A stretch of DNA of 64,000 nt, from positions 372,001 to 436,000 of the forward strand of contig JAEWAN010000006.1 in the NCBI GenBank assembly GCA_023391625.1, in the 5' to 3' direction. The number at the start of each line of letters is the position of its first letter. Position 1 is the first letter of the stretch. The notes under the pieces were generated by a model. The model was not told the origin of the DNA, made no database searches, and worked only from the letters and a program-made list of their open reading frames with translations. Origin of the DNA: Bacteroidota bacterium. GTDB taxonomy: Bacteria; Bacteroidota; Bacteroidia; Bacteroidales; Paludibacteraceae. The position numbers and the translations under genes are program-made. Shown in pieces: positions 44,819 to 53,540 of the stretch.

Positions 44819-44992
44819 CTAATCAATATATTTATTCAAGACAATGTAACTGATTGTTCCCACTACAACAAACACTCCACCGACAACAAGTAAAGCATTG
44901 CCCGCATAACCTCCAAAATGATAAACAGCGAAAACAATCACGCCAATTAACATAAGAAATACCCCCAGATATTTTAATATGATATTTTTCAT
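44819..44992 (-). CDS. 57-residue two-helix membrane protein
   Basis: A small gene with ATG at 44992 and TAG at 44819: MKNIILKYLGVFLMLIGVIV, then FAVYHFGGYAGN, then ALLVVGGVFVVVGTISYIVLNKYID (given in three parts). Two hydrophobic helices flanked by lysines and joined by a short HFGGYAG turn predict an inner-membrane hairpin. Similar mini-proteins of 50-60 residues are widespread in Bacteroidales but of unknown function. It is followed directly by its own strong terminator, which supports expression as an independent unit. Confidence 0.75.
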   Translation of the reverse strand: MKNIILKYLGVFLMLIGVIVFAVYHFGGYAGNALLVVGGVFVVVGTISYIVLNKYID

Positions 44993-45157
44993 TGCAATAA
45001 CATTTATATTATGATTTTACTTAGTGGCTACAAATTAAAACATTTTTTACCGACTAATAAAATAAATCTTCCAAAAAATAGACAAATAAAACCGATTTAG
45101 GTTGAAAAAATGTTGTAAAATATAATTCCCTCATTTCATGGTCTTGATTAGTTTATG

Positions 45158-45165
45158 TACTTTTG
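45158..45165 (+). promoter_or_regulatory. -7 promoter element of pyrE
   Basis: TACTTTTG with a weak TTTC 20 bases upstream; leader of about 80 bases before pyrE. Confidence 0.55.
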
Positions 45166-45248
45166 TAAACTCAAAAAAGAAGACACAATAAGGGGGCATC
45201 TCTTATAAGTTATCTATAAATAAACACAACCTTCAAAAATTATAGCAC

Positions 45249-45881
45249 ATGAAACCTTTAGAAAAAACCGTCGCTGAGAAACTATTGAAAATCAAAGCCG
45301 TAAAATTACAGCCCAACAACCCTTTCACATGGGCCTCAGGTTGGAAGTCTCCTTTTTATTGTGACAACAGAAAAACTCTATCATACCCACTTATACGTTC
45401 TTTTATCAAATTAGAACTAAGCCGCTTGATTCTGGAGATGTATCCGGATGTAGAAGTAATTGCCGGGGTAGCTACCGGAGCCATAGCACAAGGTGCGCTT
45501 GTGGCAGACGAATTAGGTATGCCTTTCATTTATGTACGTCCTACGCCTAAAGACCACGGTCTGGAAAATATGATTGAAGGAGATTTAAAACCCAAACAAA
45601 AAGTAGTTGTTGTAGAAGACCTGATCTCTACCGGCGGCAGCAGCCTGAAAGCTGTTGAAGCAATCCGCAATAACGGAGCAGAAGTATTGGGAATGATCGC
45701 AATCTTCACTTACGGATTCCCGGAAGCAGAACAGCGTTTCAAAAAAGCCAAAGTAAAATTAACAACTCTATGCAACTACGAAGCTGTTATCTCTGAAGCT
45801 GTAGCAACAAACTATATTTCAGAAAGCGACGTAGATACGCTAAACGAATGGAGAAAAAGTCCTGATACCTGGAAAAAATAA
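45249..45881 (+). CDS. pyrE: Orotate phosphoribosyltransferase
   Basis: 210 residues. Converts orotate + PRPP to orotidine monophosphate in pyrimidine synthesis. Motifs: FTWASGWKSPFYCDNRKTLSYP at the substrate loop, GVATGAIAQGALVADEL, the flexible-loop RPTPKDHG and the PRPP-binding VVVVEDLISTGGSS (119-132). First gene of an apparent pyrE-SRPBCC-argH-exonuclease operon; spacings are 65, 28 and 11 bases. Confidence 0.96.
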   Translation: MKPLEKTVAEKLLKIKAVKLQPNNPFTWASGWKSPFYCDNRKTLSYPLIRSFIKLELSRLILEMYPDVEVIAGVATGAIAQGALVADELGMPFIYVRPTPKDHGLENMIEGDLKPKQKVVVVEDLISTGGSSLKAVEAIRNNGAEVLGMIAIFTYGFPEAEQRFKKAKVKLTTLCNYEAVISEAVATNYISESDVDTLNEWRKSPDTWKK

Positions 45882-45946
45882 TGTCTGAAAAGGCATTGTT
45901 TGTCAGAAGTTTATTTATATCATAATCTTGCAATTCATATTTTAAT

Positions 45947-46381
45947 ATGACAAAATACGAAAGCGATATAAAAACCATTTCTTCAAACGAAGAAGTGGTT
46001 TTTAATGTTCTAAGTGATCTAACCAATCTGGAGAAATTACGTCAAATCAATGAGCTATCTGATAAATTAAAAGATGCACAGTTTGACAAAGATAGTTGTA
46101 AATTCACAATCGACGGATTGGGACAAGCCGGGTTTCGCATTATAGAAAGGGAACCGTATAAAACAATAAAATTTGAATCGGAAAATAGTCCTTTTCTGGT
46201 AAATATCTGGATTCAACTGAAACAAGTAGCCGAAAACGATACCCGAATGAAACTCACCCTCAAGGCTGAAATTCCGACGATGGTGAAAATGATGGTAGAC
46301 AAAAAACTGAAAGAAGGAATTAATAAAATTGCCGACGTCATTGCCCAGGCATTAAGTAACTCTTCAATAAAAACCGAATAA
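45947..46381 (+). CDS. SRPBCC (START/polyketide-cyclase-like) family protein
   Basis: 144 residues. Helix-grip fold suggested by the N-terminal ETISSNEEVVFNVLSDLTNLEKL-like strand-helix and the long C-terminal amphipathic helix (MMVDKKLKEGINKIADVIAQAL). SRPBCC proteins bind hydrophobic ligands or lipids in a deep cavity; this member has no catalytic motif I recognise. Its location directly between pyrE and argH seems conserved in Bacteroidales from memory, but a link to pyrimidine or arginine metabolism is unproven. Confidence 0.8.
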   Translation: MTKYESDIKTISSNEEVVFNVLSDLTNLEKLRQINELSDKLKDAQFDKDSCKFTIDGLGQAGFRIIEREPYKTIKFESENSPFLVNIWIQLKQVAENDTRMKLTLKAEIPTMVKMMVDKKLKEGINKIADVIAQALSNSSIKTE

Positions 46382-46409
46382 ATTTGATTTTATTCAAAAC
46401 ACGTACACC

Positions 46410-47756
46410 ATGGCAACAAAACTTTGGGAAAAAAATATACAGGTAGATAAAAAAATAGAAAAATTCACAGTAGGACGAGACAGAGAAATGGATATCTATT
46501 TGGCAAAATACGATGTCCTGGGCTCAATGGCTCACATTACTATGTTGGAATCTGTAGGATTACTGCAAAAAGAAGAACTTAACCTGTTACTAAAAGAGCT
46601 TAAAAACATCTATCAACTTGCCGAGAAAGGAGAATTTATCATAGAAGAAGACGTAGAGGATGTTCATTCTCAGGTTGAGTTGATGTTAACCCGCAAACTG
46701 GGTGATATCGGGAAAAAAATACATAGCGGGCGTTCACGCAATGACCAGGTATTGGTGGATTTAAAATTATATACCCGTGCGGAGATTGAAAAAACCGTAC
46801 ATTATGTCAATGATTTGTTCCATACGTTGATAGAACAGAGCAACCGTTACAAAGATGTTTTAATGCCTGGTTATACCCATTTACAAATAGCCATGCCTTC
46901 TTCTTTCGGGCTATGGTTCGGCGCCTATGCAGAAAGTCTGGCCGATGACCTTCAAATGCTCTTAGCAGCCTGGAAAATTACAAACCGTAACCCTCTTGGT
47001 TCTGCAGCCGGTTATGGTTCATCTTTCCCGTTAAATCGCCAGATGACAACAAACCTACTGGGCTTCGACATGATGAACTATAATGTTGTATATGCTCAAA
47101 TGGGACGAGGTAAAATGGAACGCATCGTTTCCACGGCCTTAGCCAGTGTTGCCGCAACAATATCAAAACTGGCATTTGATGCCTGCATGTTTACTTCACA
47201 AAATTTCGGATTTATCCGTTTACCGGACGAGTTTACCACCGGATCAAGCATTATGCCTCACAAAAAAAATCCGGATGTGTTTGAACTTACACGTGCAAAA
47301 TGCAATAAACTGCAATCACTGCCGCAACAGATTACATTAATCACAAACAACCTGCCGTCAGGTTACTTCCGTGATCTACAAATAATTAAAGAAGTGTTTA
47401 TTCCGGCTTTTCAGGAACTCAACGATTGTTTGGAAATGGCCACAATGATGATGGCGCAGGTAAAAGTTAACACCCAGATACTGGACGATTCCAGATACGA
47501 CTACATATTCAGCGTAGAAGAGGTAAACAACCTGACATTATCCGGTACTCCATTCAGAGACGCCTATAAGCAAGTAGGACTTGCCATAGAAGCAGGAGAT
47601 TTTAAACCTAATAAAACGGTCAATCATACCCACGAAGGCAGCATAGGCAACTTATGTAATCAGGAAATTTCTGCTTACAAAGAGAGCATCATGCATGAAT
47701 TTTCTTTTGAAGCCGTACATAAAGCAGAAAAAGAATTGCTAAATAATGCCCAATAA
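46410..47756 (+). CDS. argH: Argininosuccinate lyase
   Basis: 448 residues. Cleaves argininosuccinate into arginine and fumarate, the last step of arginine synthesis. Fumarase/aspartase superfamily marks: SGRSRNDQVLVDLKL (106-120), GYTHLQIAMP (154-163), PLGSAAGYGSSF and the signature GSSIMPHKKNPD (278-289) containing the catalytic serine loop. Full family length. Twenty-eight bases after the SRPBCC gene, eleven before the exonuclease gene. Confidence 0.97.
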   Translation: MATKLWEKNIQVDKKIEKFTVGRDREMDIYLAKYDVLGSMAHITMLESVGLLQKEELNLLLKELKNIYQLAEKGEFIIEEDVEDVHSQVELMLTRKLGDIGKKIHSGRSRNDQVLVDLKLYTRAEIEKTVHYVNDLFHTLIEQSNRYKDVLMPGYTHLQIAMPSSFGLWFGAYAESLADDLQMLLAAWKITNRNPLGSAAGYGSSFPLNRQMTTNLLGFDMMNYNVVYAQMGRGKMERIVSTALASVAATISKLAFDACMFTSQNFGFIRLPDEFTTGSSIMPHKKNPDVFELTRAKCNKLQSLPQQITLITNNLPSGYFRDLQIIKEVFIPAFQELNDCLEMATMMMAQVKVNTQILDDSRYDYIFSVEEVNNLTLSGTPFRDAYKQVGLAIEAGDFKPNKTVNHTHEGSIGNLCNQEISAYKESIMHEFSFEAVHKAEKELLNNAQ

Positions 47757-47767
47757 TTCTACTTAAA

Positions 47768-48535
47768 ATGAAATTAAACCTAAAGAATCCGATTATATTC
47801 TTTGATCTTGAGACCACAGGTATCAATATTGTAACTGACCGCATTGTTGAAATATCCTACCATAAAGTTTATCCCAATGGAAAGGAAGAAACCAAAACAA
47901 TGCGAATCAATCCGGGCATGCCTATTCCACCGGCTTCTACGGCAATTCACGGCATCCGTGACGAAGACGTGGCCGATTGCCCTACTTTTAAGGAAGTGGC
48001 AAAGGAAATAGCAAAAGATATTGAAGGCTGCGATCTTGCCGGATTTAACTCCAACCGCTTTGACATTCCAATGCTGGCAGAAGAACTGCTCCGTGCCGAA
48101 ATAGATATGGACCTGATGAAACGTAAATTTGTGGACGTACAGGTTATATTCCACAAGATGGAACAACGTACCCTGGAAGCTGCTTACAAATTTTACTGCA
48201 ATAAGGATCTTACGAACGCTCATAGCGCCGAAGCTGACACCTTAGCCACCTATGAAGTATTGCAGGCTCAATTAGACCGTTATCCTGCTTTGGAAAACGA
48301 TGTGGAATATCTGGCAAAATTCACTGCGCACACAAATAATGTTGATTTTGCCGGACGCATTATTTATAACGAACGAGGAGAAGAAGTCTTTAATTTTGGA
48401 AAGTATAAAGGACAAAAAGTAACTGACGTACTTAACAAAGACATAGGCTACTACGGATGGATAATAAACGGAGATTTCTCTTTACACACTAAAAAGGTAC
48501 TGACTAATATAAAACTCCGTAATTTCAACAAATAA
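47768..48535 (+). CDS. DEDDh 3'-5' exonuclease (DnaQ/ExoX-like)
   Basis: 255 residues. N-terminal exonuclease domain (about 5-175): FFDLETTG with D13 and E15 (Exo I), AGFNSNRFDIPML (Exo II) and HSAEADT (Exo III, with H and D). A separate C-terminal module begins FNFGKYKGQKVTDVL and reads YGWIINGDFSLHTKKVL; the same module occurs at the end of ExoX-type enzymes. Likely acts in DNA repair or RNA/DNA end trimming in the cytoplasm. Last gene of the pyrE operon; terminator follows. Confidence 0.9.
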   Translation: MKLNLKNPIIFFDLETTGINIVTDRIVEISYHKVYPNGKEETKTMRINPGMPIPPASTAIHGIRDEDVADCPTFKEVAKEIAKDIEGCDLAGFNSNRFDIPMLAEELLRAEIDMDLMKRKFVDVQVIFHKMEQRTLEAAYKFYCNKDLTNAHSAEADTLATYEVLQAQLDRYPALENDVEYLAKFTAHTNNVDFAGRIIYNERGEEVFNFGKYKGQKVTDVLNKDIGYYGWIINGDFSLHTKKVLTNIKLRNFNK

Positions 48536-48563
48536 GACAAATAATAAAAATAGATCAACAAGT

Positions 48564-48598
48564 AAAATAACCGAAAGAAAATCTTTCGGTTATTTTTT
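48564..48598 (+). terminator. Terminator of the pyrE-argH operon
   Basis: 14-bp stem (48564-48577 with 48583-48596), AT-rich loop, T-run at the end. The following stretch to 48784 shows no feature I can support. Confidence 0.85.
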
Positions 48599-48784
48599 TA
48601 CAGCACAATCATTTTAAAGGTAACCATATTCCAATTTAATAATAACACAATTAAAATCCGATAAGGGTAATTTTAATAAACCGCCCCTAAAGTATAAATT
48701 TATAATATTCACACAAACAATAAATTATACGGAGCAAAACAAACCCGACGAAATAAAGTCACCTTTCCTAAATTACCCATAATA

Positions 48785-48816
48785 AAATGAGGCGTAGAAT
48801 GTTCTACGCCTCATTT
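48785..48816 (-). terminator. Terminator of the aspartate aminotransferase gene
   Basis: A perfect 15-bp stem (48785-48799 with 48802-48816) around a 2-base centre; T-rich on the minus side. Confidence 0.8.
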
Positions 48817-48835
48817 CTATAATAAAGAATTATAA

Positions 48836-50029
48836 TTAATTCAATTTAGCTAATGCTTCTTTAATACGTGCAAATGCCTCTTTCAAATTTTCGTCGGAAG
48901 TAGCATACGACATACGGATACAGTTAGGAGCACCAAAAGCAGTACCACCTACACATGCAACATGTCCTTCTTCCAATAAATACATGGCCAGTTCTCCGGC
49001 GTCATTAATTTTCTTTCCGTTAAATGACTTTCCATAATAAGCACTGCAATCCGGGAAAATATAGAAAGCTCCTTTAGGATCACTTACCTTCAATCCTGGT
49101 ATCTGACTAGCAAGTTCGACTACCAGATTTTTACGACGCTCAAATGCTTTACGCATTTCCTGTACACAAGTCTGATCGCCGGTATAAGCTGCTTCAGCAG
49201 CTTTCTGTGCGATAGAGCAAGGTCCGGAAGTATATTGTCCCTGCAGTTTGTTACATGCAGAAGCAATCCATTGCGGAGCTGCAATCCAACCAATTCTCCA
49301 TCCGGTCATAGCATATCCTTTTGACACACCGTTGATAATCACAACACGGTCACGCACATTTTCAAATTGTGCAATACTTTCATGTTTATCCAAATAGTTG
49401 ATATGCTCGTAAATTTCATCAGCCAGAATAACAATATCCGGATATTTTGCAAGCACATCGGCCAGACCTTTCAATTCTTCTTTTGTATAAACACTTCCGG
49501 TAGGATTAGATGGAGAACAAAGAATAATCGCTTTCGTTTTTGGAGTGATAGCTTTTTCCAACTGTTCTGGCGTAATTTTAAAGTCCTGTTCTATACCTGC
49601 ATAAATAAATACAGATGTACCGTCAGCCAGTTTTACCATTTCCGGATAACTAACCCAGTAAGGAGCAGGAATAATCACTTCATCACCTTTACCTATTACA
49701 GATAATATCACATTACAAACAGACTGTTTTGCTCCGTTGGAACAAACGATCTGTTCTGGTTTATAATCAAGATTATTTTCATTTTTCAGTTTTGCACAGA
49801 TCGCATTGCGCAAAGCAGGATAACCCGGAACAGGTGAATAAAAAGAAAAATTATCTTTTACTGCTTTTTCTGCCGCCGCTTTAATATGATCGGGAGTATA
49901 GAAATCAGGTTCACCGACACTCAGGTTTATTACATCAATACCTTGAGCCTTTAGCTCATTACTCTTTTGTGACATGGCAAGAGTCTCCGATGGAGAAAGG
50001 GCTGCCAAACGTTCTGATACTGAAAGCAT
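48836..50029 (-). CDS. Pyridoxal-phosphate aminotransferase (class I, aspartate aminotransferase-like)
   Basis: 397 residues, AspB/AspC-type fold I enzyme. LSVGEPDFYTPDHI, SNGAKQSVCNVI, SPSNPTGSVYT and DEIYEHI are PLP-site motifs, and the PLP lysine lies in NGVSKGYAMTGWRIGW (K237), with the R of GWRIG binding a carboxylate. Resembles Ib-type bacterial aspartate or prephenate aminotransferases; the second substrate cannot be read. The ATG at 50029 is chosen because the -7 element lies just upstream and a longer frame would begin inside it. Monocistronic. Confidence 0.93.
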   Translation of the reverse strand: MLSVSERLAALSPSETLAMSQKSNELKAQGIDVINLSVGEPDFYTPDHIKAAAEKAVKDNFSFYSPVPGYPALRNAICAKLKNENNLDYKPEQIVCSNGAKQSVCNVILSVIGKGDEVIIPAPYWVSYPEMVKLADGTSVFIYAGIEQDFKITPEQLEKAITPKTKAIILCSPSNPTGSVYTKEELKGLADVLAKYPDIVILADEIYEHINYLDKHESIAQFENVRDRVVIINGVSKGYAMTGWRIGWIAAPQWIASACNKLQGQYTSGPCSIAQKAAEAAYTGDQTCVQEMRKAFERRKNLVVELASQIPGLKVSDPKGAFYIFPDCSAYYGKSFNGKKINDAGELAMYLLEEGHVACVGGTAFGAPNCIRMSYATSDENLKEAFARIKEALAKLN

Positions 50030-50062
50030 AATTTGTTTTATTGTTTTGTTATAAATTTCGTG

Positions 50063-50070
50063 CAAAAATA
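50063..50070 (-). promoter_or_regulatory. -7 promoter element of the aminotransferase gene
   Basis: TATTTTTG on the minus strand, 34 bases before the chosen ATG. Confidence 0.6.
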
Positions 50071-50132
50071 ATCAAATTTTTTTATCTTTACATACTATTT
50101 TGTCATTTTGTGCAATTCAACATGCAAAAACG

Positions 50133-50909
50133 CTACAAAAATTTTATTTTTTCTTTCAATATCGCTTTTGTTGAACTATACCCTACTTCAAATATCTCCT
50201 GACTTTTATCAATAGAAAAAGTATCATAATTGCCCATATCAATAGGCTCAATCAAAATATCACATAATTCTTTGTCTGGGATTATATTTGATTTCACCAT
50301 AAAATGATAAGACCGCATAGCAACACTCACTATGCTCAATTTATATTCCTGAGCCACCAACGGACTTGCTATAACCCCGATTAATGTATCACAATCCTGC
50401 CGGATAGTGGAAGCCGGAAAGTTTTTAAATACTCCCCCATCCACATAACGAACTTTATCTATCACTTTAGGAGTAAACAAAACCGGTACCGTAGAAGAAG
50501 CGATGATTTTATCAATCAAGGTTCCCTGTGAAAACGTAACACTTTTCCCCTTATCCAGATCAGTAGCCACCACTCTAAATGGAATAGATAATTCCTCAAA
50601 AGTTTTAGCCCTCAGAGTTTTAAAAAGAAACTTTTCAAACTCCTCTATCTGAAAAAATCCTCCGTCGTGAACCCGGATAGAAGTCATTTGACGAAAAGAC
50701 ACATTTTTAAAGAAATCCCCTATTTCATCCGGACTATAACCATCGGCATACAAAGCCCCTACAATAGACCCTGCGCTTACACCGGAAATAATATCAGGTT
50801 TCAGACCATATTCTTCCAAGGCCTTCAACGCTCCTGCGTGACACAATCCTTTGATACCCCCTCCGCTAAGCGCCAAACCTATTTTATACTTACCGTCTTT
50901 TTTTTCCAT
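50133..50909 (-). CDS. Patatin-like phospholipase
   Basis: 258 residues, cytoplasmic or membrane-associated serine lipase with a Ser-Asp dyad. N-terminal ALSGGGIKGLCHAG is the oxyanion loop; GVSAGS holds the nucleophile S45 (GxSxG) and VDGGVFKNFP holds the aspartate (D157). The length equals small RssA/YchK-type patatins of bacteria. It would hydrolyse acyl esters of glycerophospholipids. No signal peptide is seen. Own promoter; divergent from the DUF456 gene. Confidence 0.9.
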   Translation of the reverse strand: MEKKDGKYKIGLALSGGGIKGLCHAGALKALEEYGLKPDIISGVSAGSIVGALYADGYSPDEIGDFFKNVSFRQMTSIRVHDGGFFQIEEFEKFLFKTLRAKTFEELSIPFRVVATDLDKGKSVTFSQGTLIDKIIASSTVPVLFTPKVIDKVRYVDGGVFKNFPASTIRQDCDTLIGVIASPLVAQEYKLSIVSVAMRSYHFMVKSNIIPDKELCDILIEPIDMGNYDTFSIDKSQEIFEVGYSSTKAILKEKIKFL

Positions 50910-50929
50910 AGCTTTTTTTGATTATTACA

Positions 50930-50937
50930 CAAAGTTA
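50930..50937 (-). promoter_or_regulatory. -7 promoter element of the patatin gene
   Basis: TAACTTTG on the minus strand, 21 bases before the ATG. Confidence 0.55.
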
Positions 50938-51029
50938 TTTTTTCTGATATAGAAAAACAATAATATACTCATTTTTATTCACAAAGCAGAGAAAAAATCG
51001 TTTTCTTTTGATATTTCAACGAATAATCA

Positions 51030-51037
51030 TACTTTTG
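51030..51037 (+). promoter_or_regulatory. -7 promoter element of the DUF456-deformylase unit
   Basis: TACTTTTG, 27 bases before the ATG at 51065; supports that start over an earlier one in the same frame. Confidence 0.6.
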
Positions 51038-51064
51038 ATATTATTGTCTTCAATTCAATTAATT

Positions 51065-51547
51065 ATGGACGTCTTTTTAATCATCGCAGCAGGGATACTG
51101 GTTGTTCTGGGATTTTTAGGTTGTATACTACCCGTACTGCCCGGCGCTCCGCTATCTTATTTAGGAGTGCTGTTGCTGCATTTCACCTCTTACGCTCCCT
51201 TTTCAAATGAATTTCTGATATTCTGGGCTGTCGTTGTAATAGTGGTTCAAATACTTGACTATTATATCCCGGTATGGGGTACTAAGCGGTTTGGCGGGAG
51301 TCGTTGGGGAAGCATAGGTAGTGCCATAGGGGTTATCATAGGGTTATTTCTGGGTCCCTGGGGTATTATACTAGGCCCATTCGCCGGAGCTGTGATAGGA
51401 GAATTACTTTACGGCAGGGCAAGCGGAGAGGCACTAAAAGCCGGACTCGGCTCTTTCATCGGGTTTCTGGCCGGAACAGTAGTAAAACTGATTGTTGCCG
51501 GATTCCTCATATTCTATTATGTCAAAGCCCTCATTACAATGTGGTAA
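51065..51547 (+). CDS. DUF456 membrane protein
   Basis: 160 residues with four or five hydrophobic segments. The arrangement GFLGCILPVLPGAPLSYLGVLLLH near the N-terminus, DYYIPVWGTKRFGGSRWGSIGS, LGPWGIILGPFAGAVIGELLYGR and the final GFLAGTVVKLIV matches DUF456, a widespread inner-membrane family of unknown function, possibly a small transporter because of its glycine-rich repeat. The ATG at 51065 is preferred from the promoter position. The deformylase-like gene starts two bases after the stop. Confidence 0.88.
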   Translation: MDVFLIIAAGILVVLGFLGCILPVLPGAPLSYLGVLLLHFTSYAPFSNEFLIFWAVVVIVVQILDYYIPVWGTKRFGGSRWGSIGSAIGVIIGLFLGPWGIILGPFAGAVIGELLYGRASGEALKAGLGSFIGFLAGTVVKLIVAGFLIFYYVKALITMW

Positions 51548-51549
51548 TT

Positions 51550-52146
51550 ATGACCAAAATAATTTATATAGTCCTTATTTCTCTGGTAGTAACATCGTGT
51601 CAACAAAGTTTTACCAAAGAAGAAAAACAGGTTATCTGTCATGAAAAAACCCATACTCCTTTCAGGGTTTTACAAATAACCAACCGCAAAGATTCACTTT
51701 TTCTGCGGAAACAATGTAAAGACATCAACATTCGTAAAAATGACAAAGAACTTACTCACCTGATAAAGCGAATGAGAGCAACACTGGCCGCAGAAGACGG
51801 GGTAGGAATAGCAGCAATCCAAATAGGCATAGCTCGCAATCTTTTCCTTTTTCAACGGATAGATAAACCCGGGAAACCGGTAGAAGCCGCTATAAATCCC
51901 CGTATTATTAACCACTCTCCTGATACGTTTTGTTTTGAAGGAGATGGCTGTTTATCAATTCCCGGTATCTTTGGCTCTTCATCCCGATACACCTGGATTG
52001 AAGTGGAATACCTGGATGAAAACGGCATAAAAAAACAGGAAAAATTAAGCGGATATTCCAGAAACAGTGATTTTACGGGCGTAATCTTTCAACATGAATT
52101 CGACCATCTTCAAGGTGTCCTGTTTATAGATAAACTTTGTGAATAA
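51550..52146 (+). CDS. Peptide deformylase-like lipoprotein
   Basis: 198 residues. Deformylase motifs are complete: GVGIAAIQ (84-91), a variant EGCLS as DGCLS (132-136; metal ligand C134) and QHEFDHLQG (H182, E183, D185, H186), so a metal site and catalytic glutamate are in place. Preceding them, hydrophobic residues 3-16 and VTSC (C17) form a lipoprotein signal, indicating export and membrane anchoring. A canonical deformylase is cytoplasmic at the ribosome, so this copy probably has a different, envelope role or an accessory one. Possibly coupled to DUF456 (2-base spacing). Confidence 0.85.
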   Translation: MTKIIYIVLISLVVTSCQQSFTKEEKQVICHEKTHTPFRVLQITNRKDSLFLRKQCKDINIRKNDKELTHLIKRMRATLAAEDGVGIAAIQIGIARNLFLFQRIDKPGKPVEAAINPRIINHSPDTFCFEGDGCLSIPGIFGSSSRYTWIEVEYLDENGIKKQEKLSGYSRNSDFTGVIFQHEFDHLQGVLFIDKLCE

Positions 52147-52218
52147 AAACAGAAACGAAGAAACAGGATATAATTAAAGCATTTCCCCCGATAAAGCATA
52201 CCAGAACCTCTTTCCCAA

Positions 52219-52584
52219 TTAACGTACTGGAGGCAGAAAAGCGTCCTGAATATGATCAATACGGTATGATTCGCCAGTATAAACTACGGAAATGACATCA
52301 AAACGGGTTTCTCCCTTCCAGTCATACTGAACAATATATTCATGAGCCGCATTAACCAGATTTCTGATCTTACGAGGAGTTACAGCTTCTTCAGGATATT
52401 CAAATATATCAGTAGTACGTGTTTTTACCTCAACGACAACCAATATATTACCTTTCTGAGCCACAATATCAAGTTCCAGTTTTCCGACACGCCAGTTAAC
52501 ATGCCGAATTATATAGCCCTCAGAACGTAAATACTCCTGTGCCTGTTCTTCACCAGCTTTCCCTGTATCGTTATGCTGCGCCAT
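52219..52584 (-). CDS. UPF0102/YraN-family predicted endonuclease
   Basis: 121 residues. Restriction-endonuclease-like fold: GKAGEEQAQEYLRSEGYIIRHVNWRVGKLELDIVAQKGNILVVVEVKTR contains the E...GELDI-type D and the EVK catalytic signature (E-x-K). Function of the family is unknown (DNA repair or recombination suspected). The ATG at 52584 gives the family's usual MAQHN start; another ATG at 52602 is interlocked with the stop codon of the upstream CAP gene (TAATG on the minus strand) and could allow coupled translation. Confidence 0.88.
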   Translation of the reverse strand: MAQHNDTGKAGEEQAQEYLRSEGYIIRHVNWRVGKLELDIVAQKGNILVVVEVKTRTTDIFEYPEEAVTPRKIRNLVNAAHEYIVQYDWKGETRFDVISVVYTGESYRIDHIQDAFLPPVR

Positions 52585-52601
52585 AAAATTAAATAATAGC
52601 A

Positions 52602-53270
52602 TTATTCCGGATTCCCGGATTGCATATAAGTAATTACACATATATACCTGTACACCGGGTGCGGCTTGATAGAAACGCCACAAAGATCAAAACCCGGAGT
52701 CATTATATTATCACGATGCCCCCTGTCCTTCACACCATCATCAATCATTAAACGTAAAACGACAGAATAGCCCGTTCCGAATCCATAGCTTATATTCTCC
52801 GCTACACGAATATAAGGGGCTTTACTGTACTTTTTAATACGTTTATCAAACGTGCTTTTATCACTTCCCAGATGTCCGGTATCACCGGTTTTTGACTGAT
52901 CTCCGGCATGTTGTTCCGCAGCCCGGGACAAATTCCGATCAGGGTACAAGCAGCCCATAGGTTCCATATTCTCCAGGTAAACAAGACACTCATCCAAAGC
53001 AACAACTCCTTCGGACGTTTTCAACGGTATTTCACCCGGTCTTCTCACTATATCACCATCAAACAGAGTCCGTTCCTGTCTTAGATATTCAGCATAAGCT
53101 TTCGGATTAGTCCGGACTTTATTCATCTCCAAAATTACATTTTTCTCTTCTTCCGTTAAATAACTTACATTTTTAGCAGTATCCAGTGAATCAGGCCAAA
53201 CAATATCGCTCGGAAATACAATCAAAGAACTGCTAAATAAAATCAGAAATAGACAAAACACGTTTTTCAT
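52602..53270 (-). CDS. Secreted CAP-superfamily (SCP/PR1-like) protein
   Basis: 222 residues with a signal peptide (cleavage near residue 21). Then a linker and a CAP domain with conserved residues: H in EQHAGDQSKTGDTGHLGS, E in AENISYGFG, the GHRDNIMTPGFDLCGVSIK motif and a final CVITYMQ strand. No hydrophobic retention or lipobox. Bacterial CAP proteins are extracellular or periplasmic and can bind lipid or sterol-like ligands; the role here is unknown. Co-directional with UPF0102 with a small overlap (see that entry). Confidence 0.88.
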   Translation of the reverse strand: MKNVFCLFLILFSSSLIVFPSDIVWPDSLDTAKNVSYLTEEEKNVILEMNKVRTNPKAYAEYLRQERTLFDGDIVRRPGEIPLKTSEGVVALDECLVYLENMEPMGCLYPDRNLSRAAEQHAGDQSKTGDTGHLGSDKSTFDKRIKKYSKAPYIRVAENISYGFGTGYSVVLRLMIDDGVKDRGHRDNIMTPGFDLCGVSIKPHPVYRYICVITYMQSGNPE

Positions 53271-53510
53271 ACATCAAGGATTGTAAATTTTTCTATTCGA
53301 TAATAAACATACATAAAATCGCCGAATATAATGCAAAGGAGTCATTTCACTACATAAAACAAAAACAGTCACTCGATTAATTACCCGATACACTCAATCA
53401 ACATACTCTACAAAAAATTAATCTTGTTTTACAAAAACATATTAACCGTTACATTGTTAGTTATTACAGGTTAAGCAAGATAAATAAAACCATCCAATAA
53501 TAAAAATCAT

Positions 53511-53518
53511 TACTTTTG
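53511..53518 (+). promoter_or_regulatory. -7 promoter element of the MscS-like gene
   Basis: TACTTTTG, 22 bases upstream of the ATG at 53541. Confidence 0.55.
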
Positions 53519-53540
53519 TAATTAACAATTATTTTTTATC

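Noticed and set aside
53271..53510. Possible feature in the gap before the MscS-like gene
   Set aside because: Only AT-rich DNA without a frame, hairpin or repeat that I can support was found, apart from the promoter element next to the gene.
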